From NCBI RefSeq assembly GCF_001279005.1, contig NZ_LGCN01000276.1, positions 62,001-126,000 on the forward strand: 64,000 nucleotides of DNA, written 5' to 3'. Under the pieces are notes generated by a model. It saw only the letters and a program-made list of their open reading frames with translations. It searched no databases and was not told the DNA's origin. A program made the position numbers and the translations under genes. Source of the DNA: Streptomyces caelestis (GTDB lineage: Bacteria; Actinomycetota; Actinomycetes; Streptomycetales; Streptomycetaceae). Positions 52,264 to 63,526 of the stretch are shown here, one piece after another (within the stretch, counting starts at the first letter, position 1; every line of letters begins with the position of its first letter).

Positions 52264-52767
52264 ATGTCCAGCGAATACGCCAAACAGCTCGGGGCCAAGC
52301 TCCGGGCGATCCGCACCCAGCAGGGCCTTTCCCTCCACGGTGTCGAGGAGAAGTCCCAGGGCCGCTGGAAGGCGGTCGTGGTCGGTTCGTACGAGCGCGG
52401 CGACCGCGCCGTGACCGTGCAGCGCCTCGCGGAGCTGGCGGACTTCTACGGTGTCCCGGTGCAGGAGCTGCTGCCCGGTACGACCCCGGGCGGCGCCGCC
52501 GAGCCGCCGCCGAAGCTGGTCCTGGACCTGGAGCGGCTGGCCACGGTGCCGGCCGAGAAGGCAGGCCCGCTGCAGCGGTACGCGGCGACGATCCAGTCGC
52601 AGCGCGGTGACTACAACGGCAAGGTGCTCTCGATCCGCCAGGACGACCTGCGCACCCTCGCCGTCATCTACGACCAGTCGCCCTCGGTCCTCACCGAGCA
52701 GCTGATCAACTGGGGCGTCCTGGACGCGGACGCCCGCCGCGCGGTGGCCGCGCACGAGGAGGCGTAA
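52264..52767 (+). CDS. bldD: BldD, developmental master repressor
   Basis: This 167-residue regulator represses sporulation genes during growth when dimerised by tetrameric c-di-GMP. The N-terminal HTH covers about residues 9-65 (AKLRAIRTQQGLSLHGVEEKS). The C-terminal domain carries the c-di-GMP signature RGD-X8-RQDD intact, at R114-D116 and R125-D128. ATG 52264 with GGGGAG gives the known length. Upstream promoter with a BldD box; downstream a strong terminator. Confidence 0.98.
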   Translation: MSSEYAKQLGAKLRAIRTQQGLSLHGVEEKSQGRWKAVVVGSYERGDRAVTVQRLAELADFYGVPVQELLPGTTPGGAAEPPPKLVLDLERLATVPAEKAGPLQRYAATIQSQRGDYNGKVLSIRQDDLRTLAVIYDQSPSVLTEQLINWGVLDADARRAVAAHEEA

Positions 52768-52793
52768 CCGCTCCGCGGGTACGCAGAAACGTG

Positions 52794-52843
52794 CCGCCGG
52801 GGTGGCCGGAACCATGAGGGTTCCGGCCACCCCGGCGGTTTTT
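52794..52843 (+). terminator. bldD intrinsic terminator
   Basis: A perfect 20-bp stem (52794-52813 with 52819-52838) with loop ATGAG is followed by TTTTT (52839-52843). It is the clearest T-tailed terminator in the window. Confidence 0.95.
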
Positions 52844-53009
52844 CTACGGAGTGAGCGGCTTTTCACGCGGTGCGGGGCGACGCCGTCAGGGGCGCGGAGC
52901 TGTGTCCGCATGCGGCTCCGCCGCGTGGGCGCGACCGGCCACGGACAGCCCGCGACCGCCTCCCCCGGTCGCGCCCCTACGGCGCACCGGTGCGAGAACG
53001 CCGGACCAC

Positions 53010-53441
53010 TTACGCTTCGCGGCGAAGCGACGGCTTCAGCTCCTTGAGCCGACCCAGAAGCCCGTTCACGAAGGAAGGCGACTCGTCCGTCGAGAACTCC
53101 TTCGCCAACTGCACCATCTCGTCGAGGACGACCGCGTCCGGGGTCTCGTCGACCCAGATCAGCTCATAGGCGCCGAGACGAAGGATGCTGCGGTCGACGA
53201 CCGGCATCCGGTCGAGCGTCCAGCCGACCGAGTACTGGGCGAGCAGCTCGTCGATGCGCTTCGCGTGCTCCGCGTAGCCCTCGACGAGCTGCATCGTGTA
53301 CTCGCTCACCGGCGGCTGCCGGGTGTCGGACCGGGCGTGCCGGACCCAGTCGGCGAGGACGGTCAGGACCTCGGCGCCGCGCTGGTCGCCCTCGAAGATG
53401 ATCTGGAAGGCGCGTTTGCGGGCCGTGTTGCGGGCAGCCAC
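53010..53441 (-). CDS. nusB: Transcription antitermination factor NusB
   Basis: The 143-residue all-helical RNA-binding protein begins AARNTARKRAFQIIFEGDQRGAEV and has MPVVDRSILRLGAYELIW and FVNGLLGRL, the NusB hallmarks. It takes part in rRNA antitermination with NusE. GTG 53441 lies 2 bp after efp, so the two are co-transcribed. Confidence 0.97.
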   Translation of the reverse strand: MAARNTARKRAFQIIFEGDQRGAEVLTVLADWVRHARSDTRQPPVSEYTMQLVEGYAEHAKRIDELLAQYSVGWTLDRMPVVDRSILRLGAYELIWVDETPDAVVLDEMVQLAKEFSTDESPSFVNGLLGRLKELKPSLRREA

Positions 53442-53443
53442 GG

Positions 53444-54010
53444 TTAGCTGTTCACCCGGCCGAGGTAGTCGCTGGTACGGGTGTCGACCTTGATCTTCTC
53501 ACCGGTGGTGATGAAGAGCGGGACCTGGATCTGGTGGCCGGTCTCCAGCGTGGCCGGCTTGGTGCCGCCGGTGGAGCGGTCGCCCTGGACGCCCGGCTCG
53601 GTCTCCTGGATCGTCAGCTCGACGGCGGCCGGGAGCTCGACGAAGAGCACCTCGCCCTCGTGCTGGGCGACGGTGGCGGTGAAGCCCTCGACGAGGAAGT
53701 TGGCGGCGTCGCCGACGGCCTTGCGGTCGACCATGAGCTGGTCGTAGGTCTCCATGTCCATGAAGACGAAGTAGTCGCCGTCCATGTAGGAGAACTGCAT
53801 GTCGCGCTTGTCGACGGTGGCCGTTTCGACCTTGACGCCGGCGTTGAAGGTCTTGTCGACGACCTTGCCGGAAAGCACGTTCTTGAGCTTGGTGCGCACG
53901 AAGGCCGGGCCCTTGCCGGGCTTGACGTGCTGGAACTCGACGACGGACCAGAGCTGGCCGCCTTCGAGCTTGAGCACCATGCCGTTCTTGAGGTCGTTCG
54001 TGGAAGCCAC
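53444..54010 (-). CDS. efp: Elongation factor P
   Basis: The 188-residue factor relieves ribosome stalling at polyproline. It has the KOW-like N-terminal domain with the exposed loop VKPGKGPAF (tip P31-G32-K33-G34) and two OB domains ([20 protein letters not shown]). GTG 54010 with AGGAGA upstream gives the standard length. It follows the M24 peptidase-like gene by 70 bp. Confidence 0.97.
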   Translation of the reverse strand: MASTNDLKNGMVLKLEGGQLWSVVEFQHVKPGKGPAFVRTKLKNVLSGKVVDKTFNAGVKVETATVDKRDMQFSYMDGDYFVFMDMETYDQLMVDRKAVGDAANFLVEGFTATVAQHEGEVLFVELPAAVELTIQETEPGVQGDRSTGGTKPATLETGHQIQVPLFITTGEKIKVDTRTSDYLGRVNS

Positions 54011-54080
54011 GGTTGCGGAATCTCCTGGACTGGACTGACGTGGACGACGGCCGGGGCGTGCGCCCGCGCCCAGCTCAGGG

Positions 54081-55187
54081 CTAGAGCGCGAGCAGCTCCT
54101 TGGTCGTGATGGTGAGTAGCTCGGGTCCGCCGTCCGCCTCGGGGCGTACGACGAGCGTGTCATCGATCCGGACTCCGCCCCGGCCCGGGAGGTGGACCCC
54201 CGGTTCGACGGTGACCGGCACACAAGCGTCCAGTTTACCCATGGCCGAGGGGGTCAATTGAGGGTCCTCGTCGATTTCGAGTCCCACACCGTGACCGGTG
54301 AGCTCGGGGAGCGCCTCGGCGTACCCGGCGGAATCCAGGACGTGGCGTGCCGCGCGGTCCACGTCACGGCAGGCGGCGCCGGGTACCAGGGACTCCCGGC
54401 CGGCCCGCTGGGCGGAGAAGACGAGCTCGTACAGCTCGATCTGCCAGTCCGCGGGGGCCGTGCCGATGACGAACGTACGGCCGATCTCGCAGCGGTAGCC
54501 GCGATAGGTGGCGCCGAGGCAGACGGAGAGGAAGTCGCCCTCCTCGACGCGGCGGTCGGTGGGACGGTGGCCTGGACGGCCGGCGTTCGGGCCGGTGGCC
54601 ACGGAGGTGGGGAAGGCGGGACCGTCGGCGCCGTGGTCGACCAGGCGGCGCTCGAGTTCCAGGGCGAGGTGGCGTTCGGTGCGGCCGACGAGGATGGACT
54701 CCAGGAGTTCGCCGAGGGCCTGGTCGGTGATCTCCGCGCCGATGCGGAGGCAGGAGATCTCCTCCTCGTCCTTGACGATGCGGAGCTGCTCGACCGCGCA
54801 GCCGACGCCGGCGAGGCGGAGGCGGGGGGCGACGTCGCGGATCGCGCGGTGGCGGGTCACGGTGAGGTGGTGCTCCTCGACGGCGAGGGAGTCGACGCCC
54901 TGGCCGGCCGCGAGGTCGGCGGCCGCGACGGCGGCGTCGCCGCCGCCGCGGGGTACGACGTGCACGCGCAGCGAGTCGTCGGGGCGGCTCTGCGGTGAGC
55001 GGTCGTCGGGTGGGCCGGCGCACACCAGCAGGTCCTCGGTTCCGCCCAACAGCAGCACGGCGCCCTCGGGGGCGGCGCCGGCGAGGTAGCGCACGTTCGC
55101 GGGCCGGGACACCAGCGCCGCCGCGCTGCCGCCCGCGTTGCAGCATTCCCGTAGCCGCGTCCGGCGGACCGCGTAGACCTCTGACAT
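54081..55187 (-). CDS. M24 aminopeptidase P-like protein with altered metal site
   Basis: The 368-residue protein has a creatinase N-terminal domain (1-125) and a pita-bread M24 domain (135-368). The usual two-metal ligands Asp-Asp-His-Glu-Glu are only partly kept. VCLGA (222-226) has Cys223 where Asp is expected; CEIGRT (233-238) has Glu234 for Asp. His299 in GHGVGLE and Glu328 in VEPG remain; RIDD has Asp342 for Glu. The substrate-side His in the GLE-x-x-E segment is Asp306. It may be a weak or non-catalytic peptidase. The gene sits upstream of efp, the place where proline peptidases are common. Confidence 0.88.
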   Translation of the reverse strand: MSEVYAVRRTRLRECCNAGGSAAALVSRPANVRYLAGAAPEGAVLLLGGTEDLLVCAGPPDDRSPQSRPDDSLRVHVVPRGGGDAAVAAADLAAGQGVDSLAVEEHHLTVTRHRAIRDVAPRLRLAGVGCAVEQLRIVKDEEEISCLRIGAEITDQALGELLESILVGRTERHLALELERRLVDHGADGPAFPTSVATGPNAGRPGHRPTDRRVEEGDFLSVCLGATYRGYRCEIGRTFVIGTAPADWQIELYELVFSAQRAGRESLVPGAACRDVDRAARHVLDSAGYAEALPELTGHGVGLEIDEDPQLTPSAMGKLDACVPVTVEPGVHLPGRGGVRIDDTLVVRPEADGGPELLTITTKELLAL

Positions 55188-55643
55188 TCTTCGAGCGTAG
55201 GAGCGGTGGCCGGATGTCGCCGGTCGAGCGGGGCCGAGTGGGGGTGCGGGAGGGGGCGCGTTCGGTCACGTCGTGGGGTCGGGGGTGCGGTGGTGCGGCG
55301 AGGCCGCAGCAGTCGGGCCCGTCCGGCGCTGTCCAGTACCGCACGCGGGGACCGGGTGGGCGGCGGCCTCCGCCGCACCACCACACCCCACTCCTGTGCA
55401 TCGGCGCCTGCGGGAGCGTCCTACCCGGCTGCGAGCACGTCGTGCCGCGCCGCCCCAGCCGCGGACAGTCGTGCCTCCCCCGGTGCCTCAAGGGCCTGGG
55501 CGGTACCCCAGGGCGGCACGGGTGGGCGCTGGAGGTTACCCCCTCCGGGGGAGGCACCCCCGGCAACGCGGGCGAGTGACAGCCCGGCCGGGCACCACCG
55601 ACGCCGGGCCGTTGCGACGACGGCGGCTACCGGGGTCCCGCGT
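55188..55643. other. Intergenic region with dispersed repeat
   Basis: This 456-bp GC-rich stretch lies between the M24 and P-loop genes. It contains copy B of the 51-bp repeat and several short GC hairpins (CCCCTCCGGGGG near 55540). No gene is supported on either strand; it should carry the M24-efp-nusB promoter, which I cannot place. Confidence 0.5.
55459..55509 (-). repeat. 51-bp dispersed repeat, copy B
   Basis: Its reverse complement matches 19305-19355 at about 46 of 51 bases without gaps. The shared core includes GGGGGAGGCACGACTG. It lies in an intergenic region like the first copy. Confidence 0.8.
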
Positions 55644-56501
55644 TCACCACTGCGGGGGGCTCGCTATCGCGCGGGCCAGGACGTCGTCCAGGATGCGGGC
55701 CGTTTCCGGTACGTCCAGCTGGGAGTTGTCGATGATGGGGAGACCCGAGCCGTACCAGCCGGCCATACGGCCGTGGATGCGGGCCACCTCCTCATCGGTG
55801 AGACGGCGGTTGCCGGAGCGTTCGGCGTTGCGCTCCAGGACGATGTCCAGGCCCGGGAGGAGGACGACCGGCAACAGGCCGGGGCCCACGTGCCGCTTCC
55901 AGCCGCCGAGGCCGACGACGGGCCGGTCGGGGAAGACCGCGTCGTCGAGGATGCACGAGATCCCGTTGGCGAGGAAGTTGCGCGCCGCGAATCCGCAGGT
56001 GCGGCGGGCCAGGCGGTACTGCGCCTCCGAGTGGTCGTTCCACCCGGACTGCGGGTCGGCGAACCCGGAGCGGACCCACTCGCGTACGTCGTCGAGGCTG
56101 ATGTGGGCGGTCGGCACGCGGCGGTGGTCCGCCCAGTACTTGGCCACGCTCGTCTTGCCGGCGCCCGCGGGGCCTATGAGCAGCACCGCGAGGATCGTGC
56201 CGGCCGGGTCGGGTGCGGCGGGGGCCTGCGGCGGGCTGGGCATGGCGACCGGGGCGCCGGGCGGCAGCGGTACGTGGCCGGTGGTGTCCGGCGGCGGGGG
56301 CATCGAGGCGTGCCGCGGCCCCGCGGGGGGCGGGGTGGGGCCGGGCGGGGGCGCGGGGTGGCCCGGTGCCGGAGGAGGCACGGGCGCTGGGGCGGGGCCC
56401 GGGTGCCGACCCGGGTGGTGTGCGGCCGGTGACCAGCCGACGGCCGGTCCGTGCCCCGGCTGATGGGGCGGCGGCAGCGGAGAACCCACTGCGTGCTGCA
56501 T
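55644..56501 (-). CDS. P-loop ATP-binding protein with proline-rich N-terminus
   Basis: This 285-residue protein has a disordered Pro/Gly/His-rich head of about 98 residues, then a kinase-like domain beginning AVLLIGPAGAGKTSVAKYWADHRR (Walker A). It has ISLDDVREWVRSG and a C-terminal RLTDEEVARIHGRMAGW. The fold resembles AAA_33/zeta-like small-molecule kinases, but no substrate is evident. ATG 56501 follows GGAG. It lies between the aro genes and the M24-efp-nusB set, on the same strand as both. Confidence 0.8.
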   Translation of the reverse strand: MQHAVGSPLPPPHQPGHGPAVGWSPAAHHPGRHPGPAPAPVPPPAPGHPAPPPGPTPPPAGPRHASMPPPPDTTGHVPLPPGAPVAMPSPPQAPAAPDPAGTILAVLLIGPAGAGKTSVAKYWADHRRVPTAHISLDDVREWVRSGFADPQSGWNDHSEAQYRLARRTCGFAARNFLANGISCILDDAVFPDRPVVGLGGWKRHVGPGLLPVVLLPGLDIVLERNAERSGNRRLTDEEVARIHGRMAGWYGSGLPIIDNSQLDVPETARILDDVLARAIASPPQW

Positions 56502-56628
56502 CCGGTGCCACTCCGTCTCGTACAGGCGATGGGGCGCTGACAGCGGGGGGACCCGCGTGCTACCGAACGGTACCGCCCCCTGCCGTCGTTGTGTGAACGG
56601 CCGGGGGCGGTGACGAGTGCCCGGGGTC

Positions 56629-59416
<2,788 letters not shown>

Positions 59417-59837
59417 CGGTGCTCCTCCATGCTCGCGCCCCGGTACTGCCCTGCGTACACGTCTCCTCGTGTACGGCTGTGGCGTGACGGGGGTGCGCGG
59501 CCCCGGTCCGCCACTTCCGATCCTCCCACGTTCGCAGTCTCAACCCGGCCCGCGGTCCACTTGGCGGACGTACACAGACGCGCCTGCGGGGCAGGAAAGA
59601 TCACAGTGAGCACCGCGGTCTGCAGCCGTGCCGGGCCGGAATCCCGCCACGGCCCCAAGGATCTGGCTCTTGCCCGGCAACGGAGACACGCCCATAGGTC
59701 CACACTGAACGCCACGCAATCAACCCGTGACCTGATCACTTCAAGTCAGTCGAGTGCCTCAAAAAGGGCTTCTACGCCGCACGCATGATCAGTAATCTCG
59801 ACTCAACTTACACAGCCTATCGGACAGTTGATACATT
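59417..59837. other. Lower-GC intergenic region upstream of aroC and the SapA-like gene
   Basis: This 421-bp divergent region becomes noticeably A/T-richer from about 59690 onward, unlike its surroundings. It should hold the aroC promoter and that of the SapA-like gene. I see no confident -10/-35 pair, no flanking direct repeats and no coding frame. Confidence 0.5.
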
Positions 59838-60284
59838 ATGCGCAAATTCGTCAAGTCCTTTGCCGTCATTCTTGCAGCGTTCGGACTCGCTTTTACCTTC
59901 TCCTCTTCGGCTCAGGCCGCGAGCAACCCGGTCTCCGTTTGCGGGTCTGGCTACTACATTCAGTCCTCCAAGGAAATGGGCTGGGTGTTCACTACCGATG
60001 GACCTCAGGCCATCGTCTATCTCCTGTACAACGCGTCCACGGGTTACAACTGCGTAGTGACTGTGGTAACCGGCGAACAGGTCCACAACCCGGTCGGCGC
60101 CGGGCTGCGCGTCGAGGGGGGATCCTGGGTCAAGGACACTGGAAACTACAATTACTATGCGGGGCCGGTGCGTCTGCGCGCTACTGGCAAGTGCGTGCAG
60201 TATTGGGGCATGACGCGCTGGTGGACCGGTAGCGGAGTTCCTCAGACATCCGAGTACACCAGCAGTCTGGGCTGGTGCGGCTGA
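59838..60284 (+). CDS. Small secreted SapA-like (spore-associated protein) protein
   Basis: The 148-residue protein has a Sec signal peptide (MRKFVKSFAVILAAFGLAF, cleavage after AQA at residue 27) and a compact domain with four cysteines (35, 72, 119, 147), probably two disulfides. The pattern VCGSGYYI, YLLYNASTGYNCVVTV, YYAGPVRLRATGKCVQYWG resembles Streptomyces SapA and related secreted proteins of unknown function. Codon use is less GC-biased than neighbours (AAA, ATT, TAT codons appear), which suggests recent acquisition. It is oriented against the aro genes and sits between aroE and aroC. Confidence 0.85.
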   Translation: MRKFVKSFAVILAAFGLAFTFSSSAQAASNPVSVCGSGYYIQSSKEMGWVFTTDGPQAIVYLLYNASTGYNCVVTVVTGEQVHNPVGAGLRVEGGSWVKDTGNYNYYAGPVRLRATGKCVQYWGMTRWWTGSGVPQTSEYTSSLGWCG

Positions 60285-60303
60285 CCTCCGCCCGGCTGAC
60301 CTC

Positions 60304-60339
60304 GACTGGGGCCCCACCGCTGACGGTGGGGCCCCAGTC
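60304..60339. terminator. Bidirectional terminator
   Basis: GACTGGGGCCCCACCG (60304-60319) and CGGTGGGGCCCCAGTC (60324-60339) form a perfect 16-bp stem with loop CTGA. It separates the SapA-like gene from the convergent aroE. Confidence 0.9.
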
Positions 60340-60361
60340 GTTCACTCTAAGCATGCAAATA

Positions 60362-61216
60362 TCACGACTGAACGCCCAAGGCATCCGATCCAGCTTTGCG
60401 CATGGCAACGAGCGGGGCCGGTGAACGCCCCGTCATCTGCTCCACCTGGAGCACCGCCTGGTGCACCAGCAGGTCCAGCCCGCTGACCACGGCGCCCCCG
60501 TACGCCGACCAGCGGGCGGCGAGAACCGTCGGCCACGGGTCGTAGAGCACGTCGAAGAGGGCGGCCGGGCGCTCCGGGACGGCCCCGGCGAGGGCGTCCG
60601 TGACGCCGGCCGGGGTGGTGCTGACGACCAGCGGGGCGTGCAGCGCCTGCTCGACGTCGTCCCAGGCGGCGATGCGCACCGCGACGTCGAGCCGCTCGGC
60701 CCACTGGCGCATCTCCGTCGCACGGGCCTCGCTGCGGACGTATACGGTGACCTCGCCCGAGCAGATCCGGGCCAGTGCGGCCAGCGCGGAGGAGGCGGTG
60801 GCGCCCGCGCCGATGATGGCGGCGGACTCCACCTTGTCGATGCCGTGCTCGCGCAGGGCGGCGACCATTCCGGGGATGTCGGTGTTGTCGCCGGTCCGGC
60901 GGCCGTCCGGTGTGAGGACGACCGTGTTGACCGCCTCGACCGAGGCCGCGGTCTCGCTGACCGAGTCGAGCAGCGGGATCACCGCCCGCTTCAGCGGCAT
61001 GGTCAGCGACAGTCCCGCCCACTCGGTGCCGAGCGTGTCGAAGAAACCGGGCAGGGACGTCTCGTCGACCTCGAAGCGGTCGTACGTCCAGTCCCTCAGC
61101 CCCAGTTCCGCGTACGCGGCACGGTGCAGCACCGGGGAGAGGGAGTGGGCGATCGGGGAGCCGAGCACGGCCGCCCGGCGACCCGGGGCAGTCAGTTCTT
61201 CTTCGAAGCTTCCCAC
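60362..61216 (-). CDS. aroE: Shikimate dehydrogenase
   Basis: The 284-residue NADPH enzyme has the shikimate site SPIAHSLSPVLHRAAY (20-35), the LSLTMPLKR catalytic lysine region, DNTDIPGM, and the nucleotide motif IIGAGATASSALAAL. The GTG start overlaps mltG by 25 bp, so it depends on mltG translation. The LTMP variant in place of the more common VTxP is typical of actinobacteria. Confidence 0.95.
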   Translation of the reverse strand: MGSFEEELTAPGRRAAVLGSPIAHSLSPVLHRAAYAELGLRDWTYDRFEVDETSLPGFFDTLGTEWAGLSLTMPLKRAVIPLLDSVSETAASVEAVNTVVLTPDGRRTGDNTDIPGMVAALREHGIDKVESAAIIGAGATASSALAALARICSGEVTVYVRSEARATEMRQWAERLDVAVRIAAWDDVEQALHAPLVVSTTPAGVTDALAGAVPERPAALFDVLYDPWPTVLAARWSAYGGAVVSGLDLLVHQAVLQVEQMTGRSPAPLVAMRKAGSDALGVQS

Positions 61217-62895
61217 TGCTCAACCAACTTCTCGTGCTCGGTGTAGGTCTTGGTGAACTTGCTGGTCTTGCCGTCCATCGAGATGAAGTAGTACCAGCCG
61301 TCACCCGTCGGGTCGAGCGCGCCCTTGACGGCGTCCTCACCGGGGTTGCTGATCGGTCCGGGCGGCAGCCCTTTGTAGAAGTACGTGTTGTACGGGTTGT
61401 CGTAGTTCCTGAGCTCCGCGATAGTCAGGTCGATCTTGCTCTGGTTCTTGATGTAGTTGTACGTGGAGTCGAACTCCAGCATGCCGTTGGTCTCAGTATT
61501 GCCGGTTTTGAGGCGGTTGTAGATGACCTCCGCCATCTGGCGGAAGTCACTGTGACTGGTGCCCTCGGCCTGGACCAGGCTGGCGACGGTGACCAGTTGC
61601 CACGGATTCTCCAGGCCGAGACTCTCGGCCTTCTCCTCCACGCCGAGTTCCTCGTAGGTCTCGGTGGCCTGCGCGACCATGCGTTTGAGGACGTCCTCGG
61701 GCTTCTGTCCCTTGGACACGCCGTAGCTGGACGGGAAGAGGAAGCCCTCCAGCGGATCCTTGACGTCCTCGTGGTTCACGGCCCAGTCGGGCAGGCCGAG
61801 GGTCTTCCACTCGGTCTCGGCGACCTTGGCCGTGGTGCCCTTCTCCAGCTCAAGGCGGTCATCGATGAGCTCGTAGATGTCGGCATTGCGCTTGCCCTCG
61901 GCGATGATCAGGTTGTTGCGGCTCTTCGGGCTGAGCATCAGCTCGACCGCGCTCGCCGCCGACATCTCCTTCTGCAGCGTGTAGACGCCGTCCTGGATGG
62001 TCTTGCCCTGCGGGTTGGCCGACTGGGCCGCGACGAAGGCGTCGACGCTCTTGACCACGCCCATCTTCTTGAGCTCCTGGCCGATGGCGTACCCGAGGGA
62101 ACCCTTGGGGATGACGACGGTCACCTGCTCGCCGTTGCCCGCCCCCGCGAAGTCCGGGGCGCTGCCGAAACGATCCTGGTAGAACTGGTAGCCGAAGTAG
62201 CTCACACCGGCGAGGCCGCCGCCGAAGACCACGACCACGACGAGGCAGGCCAGGCCGCTGCGCCGTTTCTTCTCCTTGCCGCCCCGGCCCCGGCGCTCGC
62301 TGCGCCCGCTCCGGTCGTCCGGCTCGTCGCCGGCCGCGTCATCGTCGTCGCCACCGCCCGCGAAGAAAGCGTGTTCGCCCTGGTCGGGGCCCGGGTCCCA
62401 GTCCGTCTGCGGCTCGGGTTCGGTGCGGCGGCCGGGGGGCTCGGGCGGCGGGTAGGCGTCGGGCGTGCCGTAGTGGTCGGGCTGCTCCCCGCCGTACGTC
62501 CCGGCCTGCTGCGCGTACGGGTCCGTCGGGTCGGCGGCGTAGGGGTCCTGCGGGTAGGAGCCCGTGGGCCAGCCGTTCTGGTCGTACTGCGGCTGTTGCT
62601 GCTGAGGGGCGTACTGCTGCTGGTCGTACTGGGGCTGTTGCTGCTGGTCGTACTGCGGGGGCTGCTGCTGGTCGTACTGCGGGTGCTGCTGCCCGCCGTA
62701 TCCGTGCTGCTCCCCGGCGCCCCAGTCGCCGTACTGCTGGTGCGTCTGCGGCTCCTGCGGATAGTGCTGTGGCCGGTCGCCGTAGGGGGACTGCTGACCC
62801 TGCTGGGTCTGCTGTCCGCCCCATCCGCCGTCCCCGTACAACGGGTCGTCCGGACGCCACGGTTCGGAGCCCTGGCCCCGGCCATACTCAGTCAT
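61192..62895 (-). CDS. mltG: Endolytic murein transglycosylase MltG
   Basis: The 567-residue protein has a cytoplasmic head of about 200 residues rich in Gln, Tyr and Pro, including several copies of a PQYDQQQ-like unit (about residues 70-110). An acidic-basic linker and one membrane helix (LACLVVVVVFGGGLAGVSYFGY) follow, then an extracellular YceG domain with a LysM-like part and the catalytic region TVASLVQAEGTSHSDFRQMAEVIYNRL. It cuts nascent glycan strands near the membrane. ATG 62895; upstream in-frame codons are not protein-like. Between ruvX and aroE in conserved order. Confidence 0.93.
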   Translation of the reverse strand: MTEYGRGQGSEPWRPDDPLYGDGGWGGQQTQQGQQSPYGDRPQHYPQEPQTHQQYGDWGAGEQHGYGGQQHPQYDQQQPPQYDQQQQPQYDQQQYAPQQQQPQYDQNGWPTGSYPQDPYAADPTDPYAQQAGTYGGEQPDHYGTPDAYPPPEPPGRRTEPEPQTDWDPGPDQGEHAFFAGGGDDDDAAGDEPDDRSGRSERRGRGGKEKKRRSGLACLVVVVVFGGGLAGVSYFGYQFYQDRFGSAPDFAGAGNGEQVTVVIPKGSLGYAIGQELKKMGVVKSVDAFVAAQSANPQGKTIQDGVYTLQKEMSAASAVELMLSPKSRNNLIIAEGKRNADIYELIDDRLELEKGTTAKVAETEWKTLGLPDWAVNHEDVKDPLEGFLFPSSYGVSKGQKPEDVLKRMVAQATETYEELGVEEKAESLGLENPWQLVTVASLVQAEGTSHSDFRQMAEVIYNRLKTGNTETNGMLEFDSTYNYIKNQSKIDLTIAELRNYDNPYNTYFYKGLPPGPISNPGEDAVKGALDPTGDGWYYFISMDGKTSKFTKTYTEHEKLVEQWEASKKN

Positions 62896-63022
62896 CGATC
62901 CCCTAGAGCCGCGAGGCGGTGGGCGCGCGGCCACCTGAAGACCACGGCTCCCGTACCGCCTCTCTCTGTGCGGCGGCTGTTCGAACACCGACCGCATCGC
63001 GCGGAACGTTACCGTACCGCGA

Positions 63023-63526
63023 TCAGATGACCACTTCGACGCCCTCACCGGGTGGTCTGCCTGACACCCGTTCGGATTCCAGCGCCTGCTGGAGGATGAT
63101 CACGGCGGCGGCCTGGTCGATGACCGAGCGGCCCTTCTTGGACCTGACGCCGGAGGCGCGCAGCCCCTGGCTCGCCGTGACCGTGGTCATCCGCTCGTCG
63201 ACCAGGCGCACCGGAACGGGCGCGATGCCACGGGCCAGCTCCTGCGCGAAGCCCCTGACCTTGGCCGCGGCCGGGCCCTCTCCCCCCTTGAGGGAGCGAG
63301 GGAGACCGACGACGACCTCGACCGGCTCGTACTCCTCGACGAGCTGCCGCAGCCTGCGGTGGGCGGCGGGGACGTCCCGGCCGGGGACGGTCTCGACCGG
63401 GGTGGCGAGGATCCCGTCGGGGTCGCACGAGGCGACCCCGATGCGGGCGTCCCCGACGTCGATCGCGAGGCGGCGGCCGCGGCGCATCGCCGGGCCGTCC
63501 GCCTGCTCGTTCACCGGGTCGTTCAC
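63023..63526 (-). CDS. ruvX: Putative pre-16S rRNA nuclease / Holliday junction resolvase (YqgF)
   Basis: This 167-residue RNase H-fold protein has the first catalytic Asp in [18 protein letters not shown], Glu in [11 protein letters not shown] and the last Asp in [12 protein letters not shown]. The family matures the 16S rRNA 5' end in E. coli, and a resolvase role is also proposed. The GTG start overlaps the alaS stop as GTGA, so it is coupled to alaS. Confidence 0.93.
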   Translation of the reverse strand: MNDPVNEQADGPAMRRGRRLAIDVGDARIGVASCDPDGILATPVETVPGRDVPAAHRRLRQLVEEYEPVEVVVGLPRSLKGGEGPAAAKVRGFAQELARGIAPVPVRLVDERMTTVTASQGLRASGVRSKKGRSVIDQAAAVIILQQALESERVSGRPPGEGVEVVI

